Of a stretch of 35,103 nt of DNA, positions 17,468-26,131 are shown in pieces (position 1 is the stretch's first letter; each line of letters opens with the position of its first letter). The notes under the pieces are model-generated. The model ran no database searches. It was not told the origin of the DNA and saw only the letters and a list, made by a program, of their open reading frames with translations. Origin of the DNA: Burkholderiales bacterium (GTDB taxonomy: Bacteria > Pseudomonadota > Gammaproteobacteria > Burkholderiales > SG8-39); contig JAHDYJ010000037.1 of assembly GCA_023383795.1 (NCBI GenBank), forward strand, positions 1 through 35,103. The letters run 5' to 3'. Position numbers and translations under genes: made by a program.

Positions 17468-19417
17468 ATGGCCGTCAGCGCGTCGGGCGGGCGCCGGCTC
17501 GAGCCGGCGCTCGCGCACTGGGCCTCCGGGTGCCTCGCGGTGGCGCTCACGCTCGGCGCGGTGGCGTGGGCGGTCGGCATCTATCAGATCCTCGAGCTCT
17601 CGATCTACACCGAGCAGTTCGCGGCCGCGATGCTGACGGCGACGCTCGCGCTCGCGTACATCGTGCTCCCGGCCCGGCGCGATACCCCGCGCACGCGCGT
17701 GCCGTGGTACGACTGGATCGCGGTGGCGGCGTCGCTCGCGGCCGGCGGCTATCTCGCCGCCCGCCTCCCGCAGATGGTCGACCTGATCCTGCTGCGGCCG
17801 ACCGACGCGGTGATGGTGAGCACCGTCCTGATCGTGCTGCTGCTCGAGGCGCTGCGACGGGCGACCGGCAAGGCGCTGCCGATCATCGTCGCCGCCTTCA
17901 TCCTGTACGCGCTGGTGGCGAACCTCGTGCCCGGCCAGCTCCAGGGCCGCGCCACCGACTGGCAGAAGCTCGTCGGCTATCTCGCGATCGACGTCAACGC
18001 GATGCTCGGCGTGCCGATCAAGATCGGGACCACGATCGTCGTGACGTTCATCCTGTTCGGCGCGCTGCTTACGGTTACCGGCGGCTCGCGCTTCTTCACC
18101 GAGCTCGCGCTGACCGCGATGGGCCGGTTTCGCGGCGGCTCGGCGAAGATCGCCGTGGTGGCCTCGGCGCTCTTCGGCTCGATCTCGGGCAGCGCGGTCG
18201 CCAACGTGGTGGCAACCGGCGTCGTCACGATCCCGATGATCAAGCGCAGCGGCTACGCGCCGCACCAGGCCGGCGCGATCGAGGCGGTCGCCTCGACCGG
18301 CGGCCAGCTCATGCCCCCGGTCATGGGCGCTTCGGCGTTCCTGATGGCGGAGTTCCTGCAGATCCCGTACAGCGCGGTCGTGCTCGCCGCGCTCGTGCCC
18401 GCGGTGCTTTACTACGCCGCGCTCTTCATCCAGGCCGACCTCGAGGCGGCGCGCGCCGGCATCTCGCGCGTCGACGACGCCGACATCCCGCGCGTGCGCG
18501 CGGTGCTGCCGGGGCTGCACTTCGCGATTCCGTTCGTCGTGCTGATCGTCGCGCTGTTCACCTACAACGAGCAGCCGGAAACGGCGGCGCTGTGGGCGGC
18601 GCTGACGCTCGTCGCCCTTTCGCTCGCGTTCGGCTACCGCGGCGAGCGTCCGCGCGTCGCGGCGCTGCTCGGCACGCTCCACGCGACCGGCATCGCCGTC
18701 ATCGAGATCGTGCTCATCACGGCCGCGGCGGGTCTGGTCATCGGCGTGCTCGCGATCTCCGGGCTCGGCTTCAACCTCACCCTGGCGCTGGTCCAGATCG
18801 GGGGCGGCAACCTGATCCTGCTGCTCCTGCTCGCCGCCGGCATCTGCATCCTGCTCGGGATGGGTCTGCCGACGGTCGGCGTGTACGTCCTGCTCGCCGC
18901 GCTGGTCGCGCCGGCGCTGGTCGAGGTCGGCGTCCAGCCGATCGCGGCCCACATGTACGTCATGTACTTCGGCATGATGTCGATGATCACGCCGCCGGTC
19001 GCGATCGCGGCCTACGCGGCGGCGGCGCTCGCCGGCGCCGACCCGATGCGCACCGGCTGGGAGGCCGTGCGGTTCGGCTGGTCGGCATTCGTGGTGCCGT
19101 TCCTGTTCGTGCTCTCGCCGACGCTGCTCCTGATCGGTCCGGCCGACGCGGTCGCGCTCGCGGTCGTCACGGCGACGCTCGGCATCTGGCTCGTCTCGAT
19201 CGCGGTCATCGGCTTCTTCACGCGCCCGATCGGCGCCGCCCTGCGATCGGCGTTCGCGGTCGCGGGGCTGCTCGCGCTGATCCCGGCGGGCGCGTTTCCG
19301 GGCGCGGTGATCACCGATGTCCTCGGCGCCGCGGCAGGCGCGGCGCTGATCGCGCGCGAGCTGTTGGTCGGCCGCCGGATGCGCCGCGATGCGGCGCTGC
19401 GGCAGCGTGCGGCGTGA
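17468..19417 (+). CDS. TAXI-type fused TRAP permease (4TM/12TM)
   Basis: 649 residues with many membrane segments. The N-terminal part corresponds to the small subunit and the C-terminal part to the DctM-like large subunit, with motifs such as ALFGSISGSAVANVVATG and TGGQLMPPVMGASAF that typify TAXI permeases. It partners with the receptor encoded just upstream. There is no strong Shine-Dalgarno before the ATG at 17468; coupling to the receptor gene (27 bp) may help. It is followed after 31 bp by an alpha/beta hydrolase gene. Confidence 0.94.
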   Translation: MAVSASGGRRLEPALAHWASGCLAVALTLGAVAWAVGIYQILELSIYTEQFAAAMLTATLALAYIVLPARRDTPRTRVPWYDWIAVAASLAAGGYLAARLPQMVDLILLRPTDAVMVSTVLIVLLLEALRRATGKALPIIVAAFILYALVANLVPGQLQGRATDWQKLVGYLAIDVNAMLGVPIKIGTTIVVTFILFGALLTVTGGSRFFTELALTAMGRFRGGSAKIAVVASALFGSISGSAVANVVATGVVTIPMIKRSGYAPHQAGAIEAVASTGGQLMPPVMGASAFLMAEFLQIPYSAVVLAALVPAVLYYAALFIQADLEAARAGISRVDDADIPRVRAVLPGLHFAIPFVVLIVALFTYNEQPETAALWAALTLVALSLAFGYRGERPRVAALLGTLHATGIAVIEIVLITAAAGLVIGVLAISGLGFNLTLALVQIGGGNLILLLLLAAGICILLGMGLPTVGVYVLLAALVAPALVEVGVQPIAAHMYVMYFGMMSMITPPVAIAAYAAAALAGADPMRTGWEAVRFGWSAFVVPFLFVLSPTLLLIGPADAVALAVVTATLGIWLVSIAVIGFFTRPIGAALRSAFAVAGLLALIPAGAFPGAVITDVLGAAAGAALIARELLVGRRMRRDAALRQRAA

Positions 19418-19448
19418 CGCCGGCGGCGCGCGGCGCCGCTGCGCCGTG

Positions 19449-20315
19449 ATGGAATCGGAGCACGCGTACGAAGCACGCGACGGCGCGCGCCTCGCGTACC
19501 GGCGATGGCGCGCCCCGGAGCGCACCGGGAGCGCGCCGCTGGTCTTGATCCACGGCGCCGCGAGCAACCTGACCCGGTGGTCCGAGTTCCTTGGCGGGAC
19601 GCGTCTCGCGCGCACGCGTGACATCGTGCGCCTCGACTTGCGCGGGCACGGCGCGTCGCGCTGGCGGGGTCCGACCAGCCTCGAGAGCTGGAGCGACGAC
19701 ACCGCCGCCATCCTGCGGCGCGAGGGCATCGGGCGCGCCGTGCTCGTCGGCCACTGCCTCGGCGCGAACGTGGCGGTGACGTTCGCGGCGCGCCGCCCGG
19801 ACGCCGTCGCGGGCCTGGTGCTCGTCGAGCCGATGCTGAGCGCGGCGCTCGTCGGGCGGCTTCGCCGTCTCCGGCGGTTCGTGCCGCTGTTGCGGGCCGC
19901 GATCGCGGTCGTCCGGTGGCTCAACCGGGCCGGCCTCCATCGGCGATCGCTCGCCACGCTCGATCTGCAGGCGCTCGATCGCGCGTTTCGCGCGCGCCTC
20001 GCCGAGCCCGGCGGCGCCGAGGCGCTCGAGCGCCGCTACGCGTCGGTCTGCGCGGACCTCCGGATCATGCCGACCGCCGGGTATCTCCAGGATCTCGTGG
20101 AAACGGTGCGGCCGCTGCCGCTCGCCGCGCTGCGCGCCCCTTTCCTCGCGCTGGTGTCCACGGGGCGCACGTTCGTCGATCCCGTCCGCACGCAGGCGAT
20201 CCTGTCCGGGCTGCCGAACGGCACCGTGCATCCTCTCCGCTGCCGGCATTGGATTCCGACCGAGGCGCCGGCCGAGATGCGGACCGCGATCGAGGCGTGG
20301 CTGGAGGAACGATAG
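19449..20315 (+). CDS. Alpha/beta-fold hydrolase with a cysteine nucleophile
   Basis: 288 residues. The oxyanion motif LIHGAAS (33-39) and LRGHG (64-68) are typical. The nucleophile elbow reads GHCLGA, so Cys103 replaces the usual Ser; the codon is TGC. The late histidine is in CRHWIP. A cysteine nucleophile is the rule in dienelactone hydrolases but uncommon in general esterase-like members such as this. As the gene following a ring-cleavage dioxygenase and a transporter, it may hydrolyse a ring-cleavage product or an ester/thioester (inference). Part of the plus-strand series beginning at 15337. Confidence 0.85.
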   Translation: MESEHAYEARDGARLAYRRWRAPERTGSAPLVLIHGAASNLTRWSEFLGGTRLARTRDIVRLDLRGHGASRWRGPTSLESWSDDTAAILRREGIGRAVLVGHCLGANVAVTFAARRPDAVAGLVLVEPMLSAALVGRLRRLRRFVPLLRAAIAVVRWLNRAGLHRRSLATLDLQALDRAFRARLAEPGGAEALERRYASVCADLRIMPTAGYLQDLVETVRPLPLAALRAPFLALVSTGRTFVDPVRTQAILSGLPNGTVHPLRCRHWIPTEAPAEMRTAIEAWLEER

Positions 20316-20371
20316 GAGCCGGGTTCTCGCGCCGCATTGACGGCCTCCGGCGCGGGGCGGAAGCTCGTGCG

Positions 20372-21022
20372 ATGCCCCGCCGCCGCGCGCCGGCCTTGCT
20401 CGCAGCGATCGCGCTCGTCCTGGCGGGCTGCGCCGGAGCGCCGGCAGACGTCGCGTCGCCGCCGACGGCGGGGGCACCCGTCACTTCGATCCATCTCGTG
20501 CGCCACGGCGGGCACACGGGGATCGTGGTTCGCAGCGCCGACGTGGCGGCGGGACTCTGGCCCGAGCGGCGCGACTTCCCCGGCGCCGAGTACCTCGAGG
20601 TGGGGTGGGGCGACCACGACTTCTACCGCACGCCCGAGCCGGGACCGTGGACGGTGCTGAAGGCCGCATTCCTGCCGAGCGCGAGCGTGCTCCACGTCGT
20701 CGGCTTTCGCGGCAATCCCGCGGCGTACTTCCGCGGAGCCGAGATCGTCGAGCTCGCAGTCCCGGGCGCCGGCATCGACGGCCTTGCCCGGTACATTCAC
20801 GACGCCCACCTGCGGCCGCCCGCCGGGTCCGCGCCGCCGCTCGGCGCGGGGAACTACGGCGACAGCCGCTTCTATGCCGGGAGCGAGTCGTTTCACCTCT
20901 TCCGCACGTGCAACGTCTGGACGGCCGGCGCGCTGCGCGCCGCCGGATTGCCGGTGAGCGACTCGGTGCTGGCCGGGGGCCTGATGGCACAGGCGCGCGC
21001 GCTCGCGGCCGCTACGCGATGA
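20372..21022 (+). CDS. DUF2459 family lipoprotein
   Basis: 216 residues. A short signal with lipobox LAGC (Cys20) indicates a lipid-anchored envelope protein. The DUF2459 pattern is visible: RHGGHTGIVV, YLEVGWGDHDFY and, near the end, LFRTCNVWTAGALRAAG. The conserved His and Cys suggest a peptidase-like or hydrolase-like site, but the family has no established reaction. Its last 11 bases overlap the stop end of the convergent thiolase gene. It may be the last member of the plus-strand cluster or an unrelated neighbour. Confidence 0.82.
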   Translation: MPRRRAPALLAAIALVLAGCAGAPADVASPPTAGAPVTSIHLVRHGGHTGIVVRSADVAAGLWPERRDFPGAEYLEVGWGDHDFYRTPEPGPWTVLKAAFLPSASVLHVVGFRGNPAAYFRGAEIVELAVPGAGIDGLARYIHDAHLRPPAGSAPPLGAGNYGDSRFYAGSESFHLFRTCNVWTAGALRAAGLPVSDSVLAGGLMAQARALAAATR

Positions 21023-22337
21023 GACCGCTCCGCCTCGTCTCGGAGCGCTCGATCGCGTCCCGCGCATTGGCGTCGGCGATCCTCCGTGCCGGCGCCGCGC
21101 GGTCGTTCTCGATCAGGAGCGCGATCCCCTGTCCGCCGCCGATGCAGGCCGACGCGATCCCGAAGCGCGCGCCGCTCTCGCGGAGCTCGCGCGCAAGCGT
21201 CACGGCCAAGCGCACGCCGGTCGCGGCGAGCGGATGGCCGATGGCGATGGCGCCGCCGTTGACGTTCAGCCGTTCGCGGGGGATCGCGAGCTCGCGCACG
21301 ACGGCGAGGCACTGCGCGCCGAATGCCTCGTTCACCTCGAAGCGGTCGATCGCGTCGAGCGTCATGCCCGTGCGGGCGAGAAGCTCGCGGATGGCCGGCA
21401 CCGGACCGATGCCCATGATCTCCGGCGGCACCCCGACCGCAACGCCGGCGATCACGCGCGCGAGCGGCGCCCTGCCGCGCGCACGCAGGTACGCGCCGGA
21501 GGCGACCAGCGCAGCGGCGGCGCCGTCGACGATGGCCGAGCTGTTGCCGCCGGTCTGCACGCCGCCGAATGCCGGACGGATCTGCGCCAGCGCCTCGGCG
21601 GAAGAGGATCGGATGTGGCTGTCGACGGCGAGCGGCGCGGCCTTGCCGGGGATCCGGATCCCGCGCGGCCGGTAGCCGGCGAGCTCGAACGTCTCGGTGG
21701 CGACCGGCGCGATCTCGCCCGCGAGGAAGCCGCTCGACTGCGCCGCGGCCGCGCGCGCGAAGCTCTCGGCGGCGAACCGGTCGACCTCCTCACGCGTGAT
21801 CCCGTACCGCTGCGCGAGGTTCTCCGCCGTGTCGCCCATCGTGGCGTTGGCCGCGGGGTCGAGCAGCGCCTCCCACAGGAAGTCCTTGAACTCGACCTGC
21901 CCCATGCGGAAGCCGCCGCGGTGTGTGTACGCGGCGATCGGGTTGCGCGTCATCGACTCGGCGCCGACGGCGAGCCCGAGCTCGATCTGCCCGAGCTCGA
22001 TCCGGTCGCCCGCCTGCAGGACGAGCTCGATCCCGGTGCCGCATACGCGCTGGGTGAGGGTCGCCGGCACTTCGACCGGCACGCCCGAGTAGAGCCCGAT
22101 GTGGCGCGGCAAGAGGTACGCGTCGTAGCTCGCCTGCGCCATGCTGCCGGCGAACACGTGGCCGACGTCCGCCGGCGCGACGCGCGATCGCGCGAACAGC
22201 TCGCGCGCGACCTTGATCCCCATGTCGATCGGCGAGACCTGACCGAGAGCCCCGTTGTAGTCGACGAACGGGGTGCGCACGCCGTCGACGAGCCACACGT
22301 CCTCGTACCGGCTGAACACTCCGGCGCGCGCGTTCAC
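21012..22337 (-). CDS. Thiolase (acetyl-CoA acyltransferase)
   Basis: 441 residues. The catalytic set is complete: Cys99 (QRVCGTG), Asn336 (NEAFG), His368 (AIGHPLAATG) and Cys398 (SACIGGGQG). It cleaves a beta-ketoacyl-CoA with CoA to release acetyl-CoA. The GTG start at 22337 overlaps the ligase stop codon (22334-22336), so it is coupled to the feruloyl-CoA synthase-like gene. This matches a beta-oxidation-like shortening of hydroxycinnamoyl-CoA to a benzoyl-CoA-type product, as proposed for the fcs/aat genes of Pseudomonas. No hydratase or beta-hydroxyacyl dehydrogenase gene is next to it. Confidence 0.93.
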   Translation of the reverse strand: MNARAGVFSRYEDVWLVDGVRTPFVDYNGALGQVSPIDMGIKVARELFARSRVAPADVGHVFAGSMAQASYDAYLLPRHIGLYSGVPVEVPATLTQRVCGTGIELVLQAGDRIELGQIELGLAVGAESMTRNPIAAYTHRGGFRMGQVEFKDFLWEALLDPAANATMGDTAENLAQRYGITREEVDRFAAESFARAAAAQSSGFLAGEIAPVATETFELAGYRPRGIRIPGKAAPLAVDSHIRSSSAEALAQIRPAFGGVQTGGNSSAIVDGAAAALVASGAYLRARGRAPLARVIAGVAVGVPPEIMGIGPVPAIRELLARTGMTLDAIDRFEVNEAFGAQCLAVVRELAIPRERLNVNGGAIAIGHPLAATGVRLAVTLARELRESGARFGIASACIGGGQGIALLIENDRAAPARRIADANARDAIERSETRRSGLIA

Positions 22338-24190
22338 GCCGTCGCCTTCGGCGCCATCACGCGCGGCGAGGCCGGCTGCGCGTAGAGCTCCTCGACTAGC
22401 GCGGCGCGCACGCCGAGGACCGCGCGCTGGTTGATCGAGCCCTTGTCGGTGACCTCGCCGAGATCGATCGACGGCGGCTCGGCGAGCAGCATGCCGCGCG
22501 CGACGCGGTTCGCGCTCCCGGTCGCCTCCGCGGCGAGCGCCTCGAGCAGCCCCTGGAACCAGCGCCGCACGGCCGGGTGCCGCACGATCTCGGCCTGCCC
22601 GGCGGTGGCCGGCAGATCCGCGGCGAGCCGTCGGCACGAGTCGACGTGCGGGAAGACGAGCAGGCCGACGTCGCGCCGGTCGAGGCCGGTGATCACGACG
22701 TCCTGCACGTAAGGCGCCCCGGCGGCGAGCACCCGCGCGCGCAGCGGCCCGACGCTCACCCAGGTGCCGCTGTCGAGCTTGAAGTCCTCGGCGATGCGCC
22801 CGTCGAACATCAAGCCCTGGTCGGGGCGCGCGGGATCGGCGAAGCGCACCGCGTCGCCGCTGCGGTAGTAGCCCTCCTCGTCGAATGCCGCGCGGGTAAG
22901 CGGCTCCTGCCGCCAGAAGCCGGGCGTCACGTTCGGCCCGCGGTAGCGCGCCTCGAGCTTCTCCTCCACCGGCGCGAGCTTGAGCTCGAGCCCCGGCGCC
23001 GGAATGCCCACCAGCCCCGAGCGTCCGGCCTCCCAGTTCGCGCACAGCGCGAACGGCGCCGTTTCGGTCATGCCGAGTCCGGTGATCATCATGATGCGCT
23101 CGCCGCAGGTCCGCTCGGCGATGCGATGCAGCGCGTCCCACACCGGCTGCGACAGGCCGGCGGCGGCATAGAAGAGGATCTTGACGCGGCTGAAGAAGCG
23201 CTCGGCGAGCGCGCGATCGGCGTCGAGTGCGGCGGCGATCTCCTCGAAGCCGCGCGGCACGTTGAAGTAGATCGTGGGCGCGATCTCGCGCAGGTTGCGC
23301 AGCGTCTCGCCGATCAGTTGCGGCGCGGGCTTGCCGTCGTCGATGTAGAGCGTGCCGCCGTTGTAGAGGGTCAGGCCGAAGTTGTGGCTGCCGCCGAAGG
23401 TGTGGTTCCACGGCAGCCAGTCCACCAGCACCGGCGGCTCCTCGGCCATGAACGGCAGGCAGTCCACCAGCTGCTGCTGGTTGGCGCACAGCATGCGCTG
23501 CGTGTGGATCACCGCCTTCGGCACCCCGGTCGAGCCCGAGGTGAACAGGAACTTCGCCAGCGAGTCGGGGCCGAGCGCCGCGTAGGCGGCGTCGACGCGA
23601 TCGGTGGCGGCGGCCGCGGCGAGCTCCGCGAACGGCGTCGCCCCGCGCCCGTCGGGCGCGCTGCGCGCGACGACGAGCTCGGTCGCTTCCGGGACCGCCG
23701 CGGCGATCGCCCGCGCGTAGCGCTTGCCGTCGGAAACGAACACGAGGCCGGGGGTCATCAGTTCGACGACGTGCCGCAGCTTGCCGTGATCCTGCGATAC
23801 CAGCGAGTAGGCGGGCGAGACCGGCGCGAACGGCACCCCGACGTGCAGCGCGGCGAGCGCGAGCATCGCGTGCTCGAGGTCGTTCTCGGACAGGATCAGC
23901 AGCGGGCGCTCGGCGCTCAGGCCGCGGTCGAGCAGCGCCTGCCCGATCCGTCGCGCAAGGCCGATCGCGTCGCGGTACGTGATGTGGCGCCACTCGCCCC
24001 CCGCATCGCGCTTGGCGAAGAGCGTCCGGTCAGGCGCTTCGCGCGCCCACTTCACCAGCCGGTCGGTCAGTCGCGCCGGATACGGGCCGATCGTCGCCGT
24101 CGAGCGCAGGTACATCGCGCCGCGCGCGCCGCGCTCGAGGCTGACCGCGGCGCGCCGGAGCGCGACGCTGCGGAACCTCGCGCCGGTCAT
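22334..24190 (-). CDS. Feruloyl-CoA synthase-like AMP-forming acyl-CoA ligase
   Basis: 618 residues. The adenylation motif LFTSGSTGVPKAV and the acceptor motif ITGLGMTETAPF are present. The C-terminal catalytic lysine is Lys583 in VTDKGSINQR, a sequence typical of feruloyl-CoA synthases. The N-terminus (FRSVAL...YLRSTATIGPYP) also follows that family, supporting the ATG at 24190, which has GAGGAG nine bases upstream. It activates a hydroxycinnamate or related aromatic acid with ATP and CoA. It is coupled to the thiolase gene downstream, and a MarR regulator gene lies 33 bp upstream in the same direction. The true substrate within aromatic acids is uncertain. Confidence 0.9.
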   Translation of the reverse strand: MTGARFRSVALRRAAVSLERGARGAMYLRSTATIGPYPARLTDRLVKWAREAPDRTLFAKRDAGGEWRHITYRDAIGLARRIGQALLDRGLSAERPLLILSENDLEHAMLALAALHVGVPFAPVSPAYSLVSQDHGKLRHVVELMTPGLVFVSDGKRYARAIAAAVPEATELVVARSAPDGRGATPFAELAAAAATDRVDAAYAALGPDSLAKFLFTSGSTGVPKAVIHTQRMLCANQQQLVDCLPFMAEEPPVLVDWLPWNHTFGGSHNFGLTLYNGGTLYIDDGKPAPQLIGETLRNLREIAPTIYFNVPRGFEEIAAALDADRALAERFFSRVKILFYAAAGLSQPVWDALHRIAERTCGERIMMITGLGMTETAPFALCANWEAGRSGLVGIPAPGLELKLAPVEEKLEARYRGPNVTPGFWRQEPLTRAAFDEEGYYRSGDAVRFADPARPDQGLMFDGRIAEDFKLDSGTWVSVGPLRARVLAAGAPYVQDVVITGLDRRDVGLLVFPHVDSCRRLAADLPATAGQAEIVRHPAVRRWFQGLLEALAAEATGSANRVARGMLLAEPPSIDLGEVTDKGSINQRAVLGVRAALVEELYAQPASPRVMAPKATA

Positions 24191-24223
24191 CGCGGTCGTC
24201 TCCTCGTCACGCGGCCTCCGAGT

Positions 24224-24718
24224 CTACTCCGCCACCCGGTCGAGCAGTCGCAGCAGCGCGCGCCGCTCGGCGGCGGTCAGGCGGGCGCCGAGCCGCGCGT
24301 CCTGCGCGCGCACCCGGCGCTTGAGCTCGGCGGCGAGCGCCGCGCCGCGCCGCGTCAGGTACAGGCCCCAGGCGCGACCGTCGTCCGCGCGCGCGCGGCG
24401 CTCGGCGAGCTTGCGCCCGACGAGCCAGTCGGTGAGCTGCATCGCGCCCGAGCGCGCGATGCCGAGCACCGCGGCGAGCGCCGTCTGGCTGACGCCCGGG
24501 TTCGCGCCGAGGATCACCAGCGCGGTGAACCGCGGCGGCGTGATGCCGTAGCCCGCGGTGGCCCGGTAGAACTGGTCGAACGCGGCGATCTGCGCGCGCC
24601 GCAGCGCGTACCCGAGCAGCGTGTCGAGCACGTCGTAGTCGATGCCGGGGACGCGGGCGATGCTCGCCGGCCGCGGGCCGCGCGAGGTGCGGGCAGGGGA
24701 TGGGCGCGACGTGCTCAT
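24224..24718 (-). CDS. MarR-family transcriptional regulator
   Basis: 164 residues with a central winged helix: recognition region GVSQTALAAVLGIARSGAMQLTDWLV, and wing ERRARADDGRAWGLYLTRRG. The dimerising helices flank it. MarR regulators commonly repress hydroxycinnamate genes and release DNA when the CoA thioester or acid binds. The ATG at 24718 leaves the operator palindrome (24733-24748) just upstream; an in-frame ATG at 24751 would place the palindrome inside the gene. It is first in the gene series with ligase and thiolase, and divergent from the LivK-type receptor gene. Confidence 0.9.
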   Translation of the reverse strand: MSTSRPSPARTSRGPRPASIARVPGIDYDVLDTLLGYALRRAQIAAFDQFYRATAGYGITPPRFTALVILGANPGVSQTALAAVLGIARSGAMQLTDWLVGRKLAERRARADDGRAWGLYLTRRGAALAAELKRRVRAQDARLGARLTAAERRALLRLLDRVAE

Positions 24719-24732
24719 CGTTGACCTGGAGA

Positions 24733-24748
24733 TTGTAATGCTATACAA
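24733..24748. promoter_or_regulatory. Probable MarR operator, TTGTA-N6-TACAA
   Basis: A perfect 5-bp inverted repeat with a 6-bp spacer, in the only AT-rich patch of the marR/livK-type intergenic region. It could control both directions. TTGACC at 24721-24726 and TATACA at 24742-24747 form a possible plus-strand promoter, but with a short 15-bp spacer, overlapping this site. Confidence 0.6.
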
Positions 24749-24829
24749 CAATCATCGAGGCGGCCACGCCGGCGTCGTTGCGCTGCACAAAGAGCCGCCG
24801 CGCGTCCCATCCATGCACGAGGAGGAACC

Positions 24830-26071
24830 ATGAGCACGGAACGGATCACGAACCGCCGCCGGTTCAACCAGGCGCTCGCCGCCGCCGGCGCGAGCGTCGC
24901 GCTCGCGCCGTTCGGCATCGTGCGCGCGCAGCCCGCGAAGCTGAAGGTCGGGGTGCTGCTGCCGCGCTCGGGCGTGCAGGCGCTGATCGGGCAGTCGTGC
25001 CATCGCGCGGCCGAGATCGCGCCGGGCTTGATCCGCGAGATGCTCGGCGTGGACATCGAGATCATCTCGGGCGACACGGAGAGCAACGTCGACGTCGCGC
25101 GGACCCGCGCCGAGCGGCTGATCCAGGAGGGCGCGCACATCCTGGTCGGCGCCTTCGATTCGGGGCAGACCGTCGCGATCGCGCAGGTGGCCGAGCAGCG
25201 CGGGGTGCCGCTCGTCGTGAACATCGCCGCCGCGCCGCAGATCACGAACCAGGGCTACAAGTTCGTGTCGCGGGTCTTCATCACCGCGCCGGAGATCGTG
25301 ACCCAGGGCCTGTCCCTGACCGGCGATCTATTCCAGATGACCCACACCGCACCGCGCACCGCGGTCTTCATGCACGTCAACGACACGTTCGGCCAGGCGG
25401 TGGCGAAGGCGGTCGGCGCGATCATGCCGCGGCTCACCCACCTGCCGTTCCGGATCGTCGAAACGATTCCCTACGACCCCGCGGCGCGCGATCTCGCGGT
25501 GGAGGTCGCGCGGGCGAAGGGCACGCGCGCCGACTTCCTGATGCTGGTCTGCCGGCTGAACGACGCGATCATCCTGCGCCGCGAGATGATCCGCCAGCGC
25601 TGGCAGCCGATGGGCGTGGTCGGGCCGGGCTCGCCCGGCATGTACGAGGAGCAGTTCGCCAAGTCGCTCGGCAAGGCGGCCGACTACTGCATCACCAACA
25701 ACCCCTGGTACAACCCGAAGGCGGAGCTCTCGCGCACGATCGAGCGGGCGTTCCTCAAGCGCTACCCGAAGGACCGCTTCGTCTACCACGGCCTCAACGT
25801 CGGCTACACGTTCGAGGGCATCCTGGTGGCGGCCGACGCGTTCCGGCGCGCGAGGACGAGCGATCCCAAGACGCTCGCCGAGGCGGTGCGGCAGACGAAC
25901 ATCGCCAAGCGCGCGATGCTGGGCGGTCCGATCAAGTTCAACGACAAGGGCCAGGTCGAGGGCAACCTGATGGCCGGCATCCAGGTCCGCGACGGCATCC
26001 CGCGCGTGTTCCTGCCGACCAACGCGGCCGAGGTGAAGCCGGTCTTCCCGGCGCCCGACTACAAGGCTTGA
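24830..26071 (+). CDS. LivK-type ABC transporter periplasmic substrate-binding protein
   Basis: 413 residues. An N-terminal twin-arginine-like signal (NRRRF, residues 8-12, then a hydrophobic stretch ending near VRA/QPA) is followed by a type I periplasmic binding fold of the branched-chain amino acid receptor family (LKVGVLLPRSG, LIQEGAHILVGAFDSGQT). GAGGAGGAACC precedes the ATG. No permease or ATPase gene is nearby, so it is an orphan receptor using a transporter encoded elsewhere. Related receptors bind aromatic acids, including hydroxycinnamates in Rhodopseudomonas; placement beside the feruloyl-CoA locus supports an aromatic ligand (inference). Confidence 0.92.
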   Translation: MSTERITNRRRFNQALAAAGASVALAPFGIVRAQPAKLKVGVLLPRSGVQALIGQSCHRAAEIAPGLIREMLGVDIEIISGDTESNVDVARTRAERLIQEGAHILVGAFDSGQTVAIAQVAEQRGVPLVVNIAAAPQITNQGYKFVSRVFITAPEIVTQGLSLTGDLFQMTHTAPRTAVFMHVNDTFGQAVAKAVGAIMPRLTHLPFRIVETIPYDPAARDLAVEVARAKGTRADFLMLVCRLNDAIILRREMIRQRWQPMGVVGPGSPGMYEEQFAKSLGKAADYCITNNPWYNPKAELSRTIERAFLKRYPKDRFVYHGLNVGYTFEGILVAADAFRRARTSDPKTLAEAVRQTNIAKRAMLGGPIKFNDKGQVEGNLMAGIQVRDGIPRVFLPTNAAEVKPVFPAPDYKA

Positions 26072-26080
26072 ACCGCGTCG

Positions 26081-26107
26081 CCGGCGCGCCGCGCGGCGGC
26101 GCGCCGG
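26081..26107. terminator. Bidirectional hairpin between convergent genes
   Basis: A perfect 12-bp GC-only stem (CCGGCGCGCCGC / GCGGCGCGCCGG) with a 3-base loop lies between the stops of the LivK-type and MetE-like genes. There is no T-run on either side, so it is not a classical intrinsic terminator. It probably stabilises 3' ends or ends transcription from both directions. Confidence 0.6.
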
Positions 26108-26131
26108 TCGCGGGTATTCACGGGGATACGC

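Noticed and set aside
16091..19957. Minus-strand open frame of 1288 codons
   Set aside because: It is antisense to the TAXI receptor, permease and hydrolase genes, which have clear family motifs; its translation is charged low complexity.
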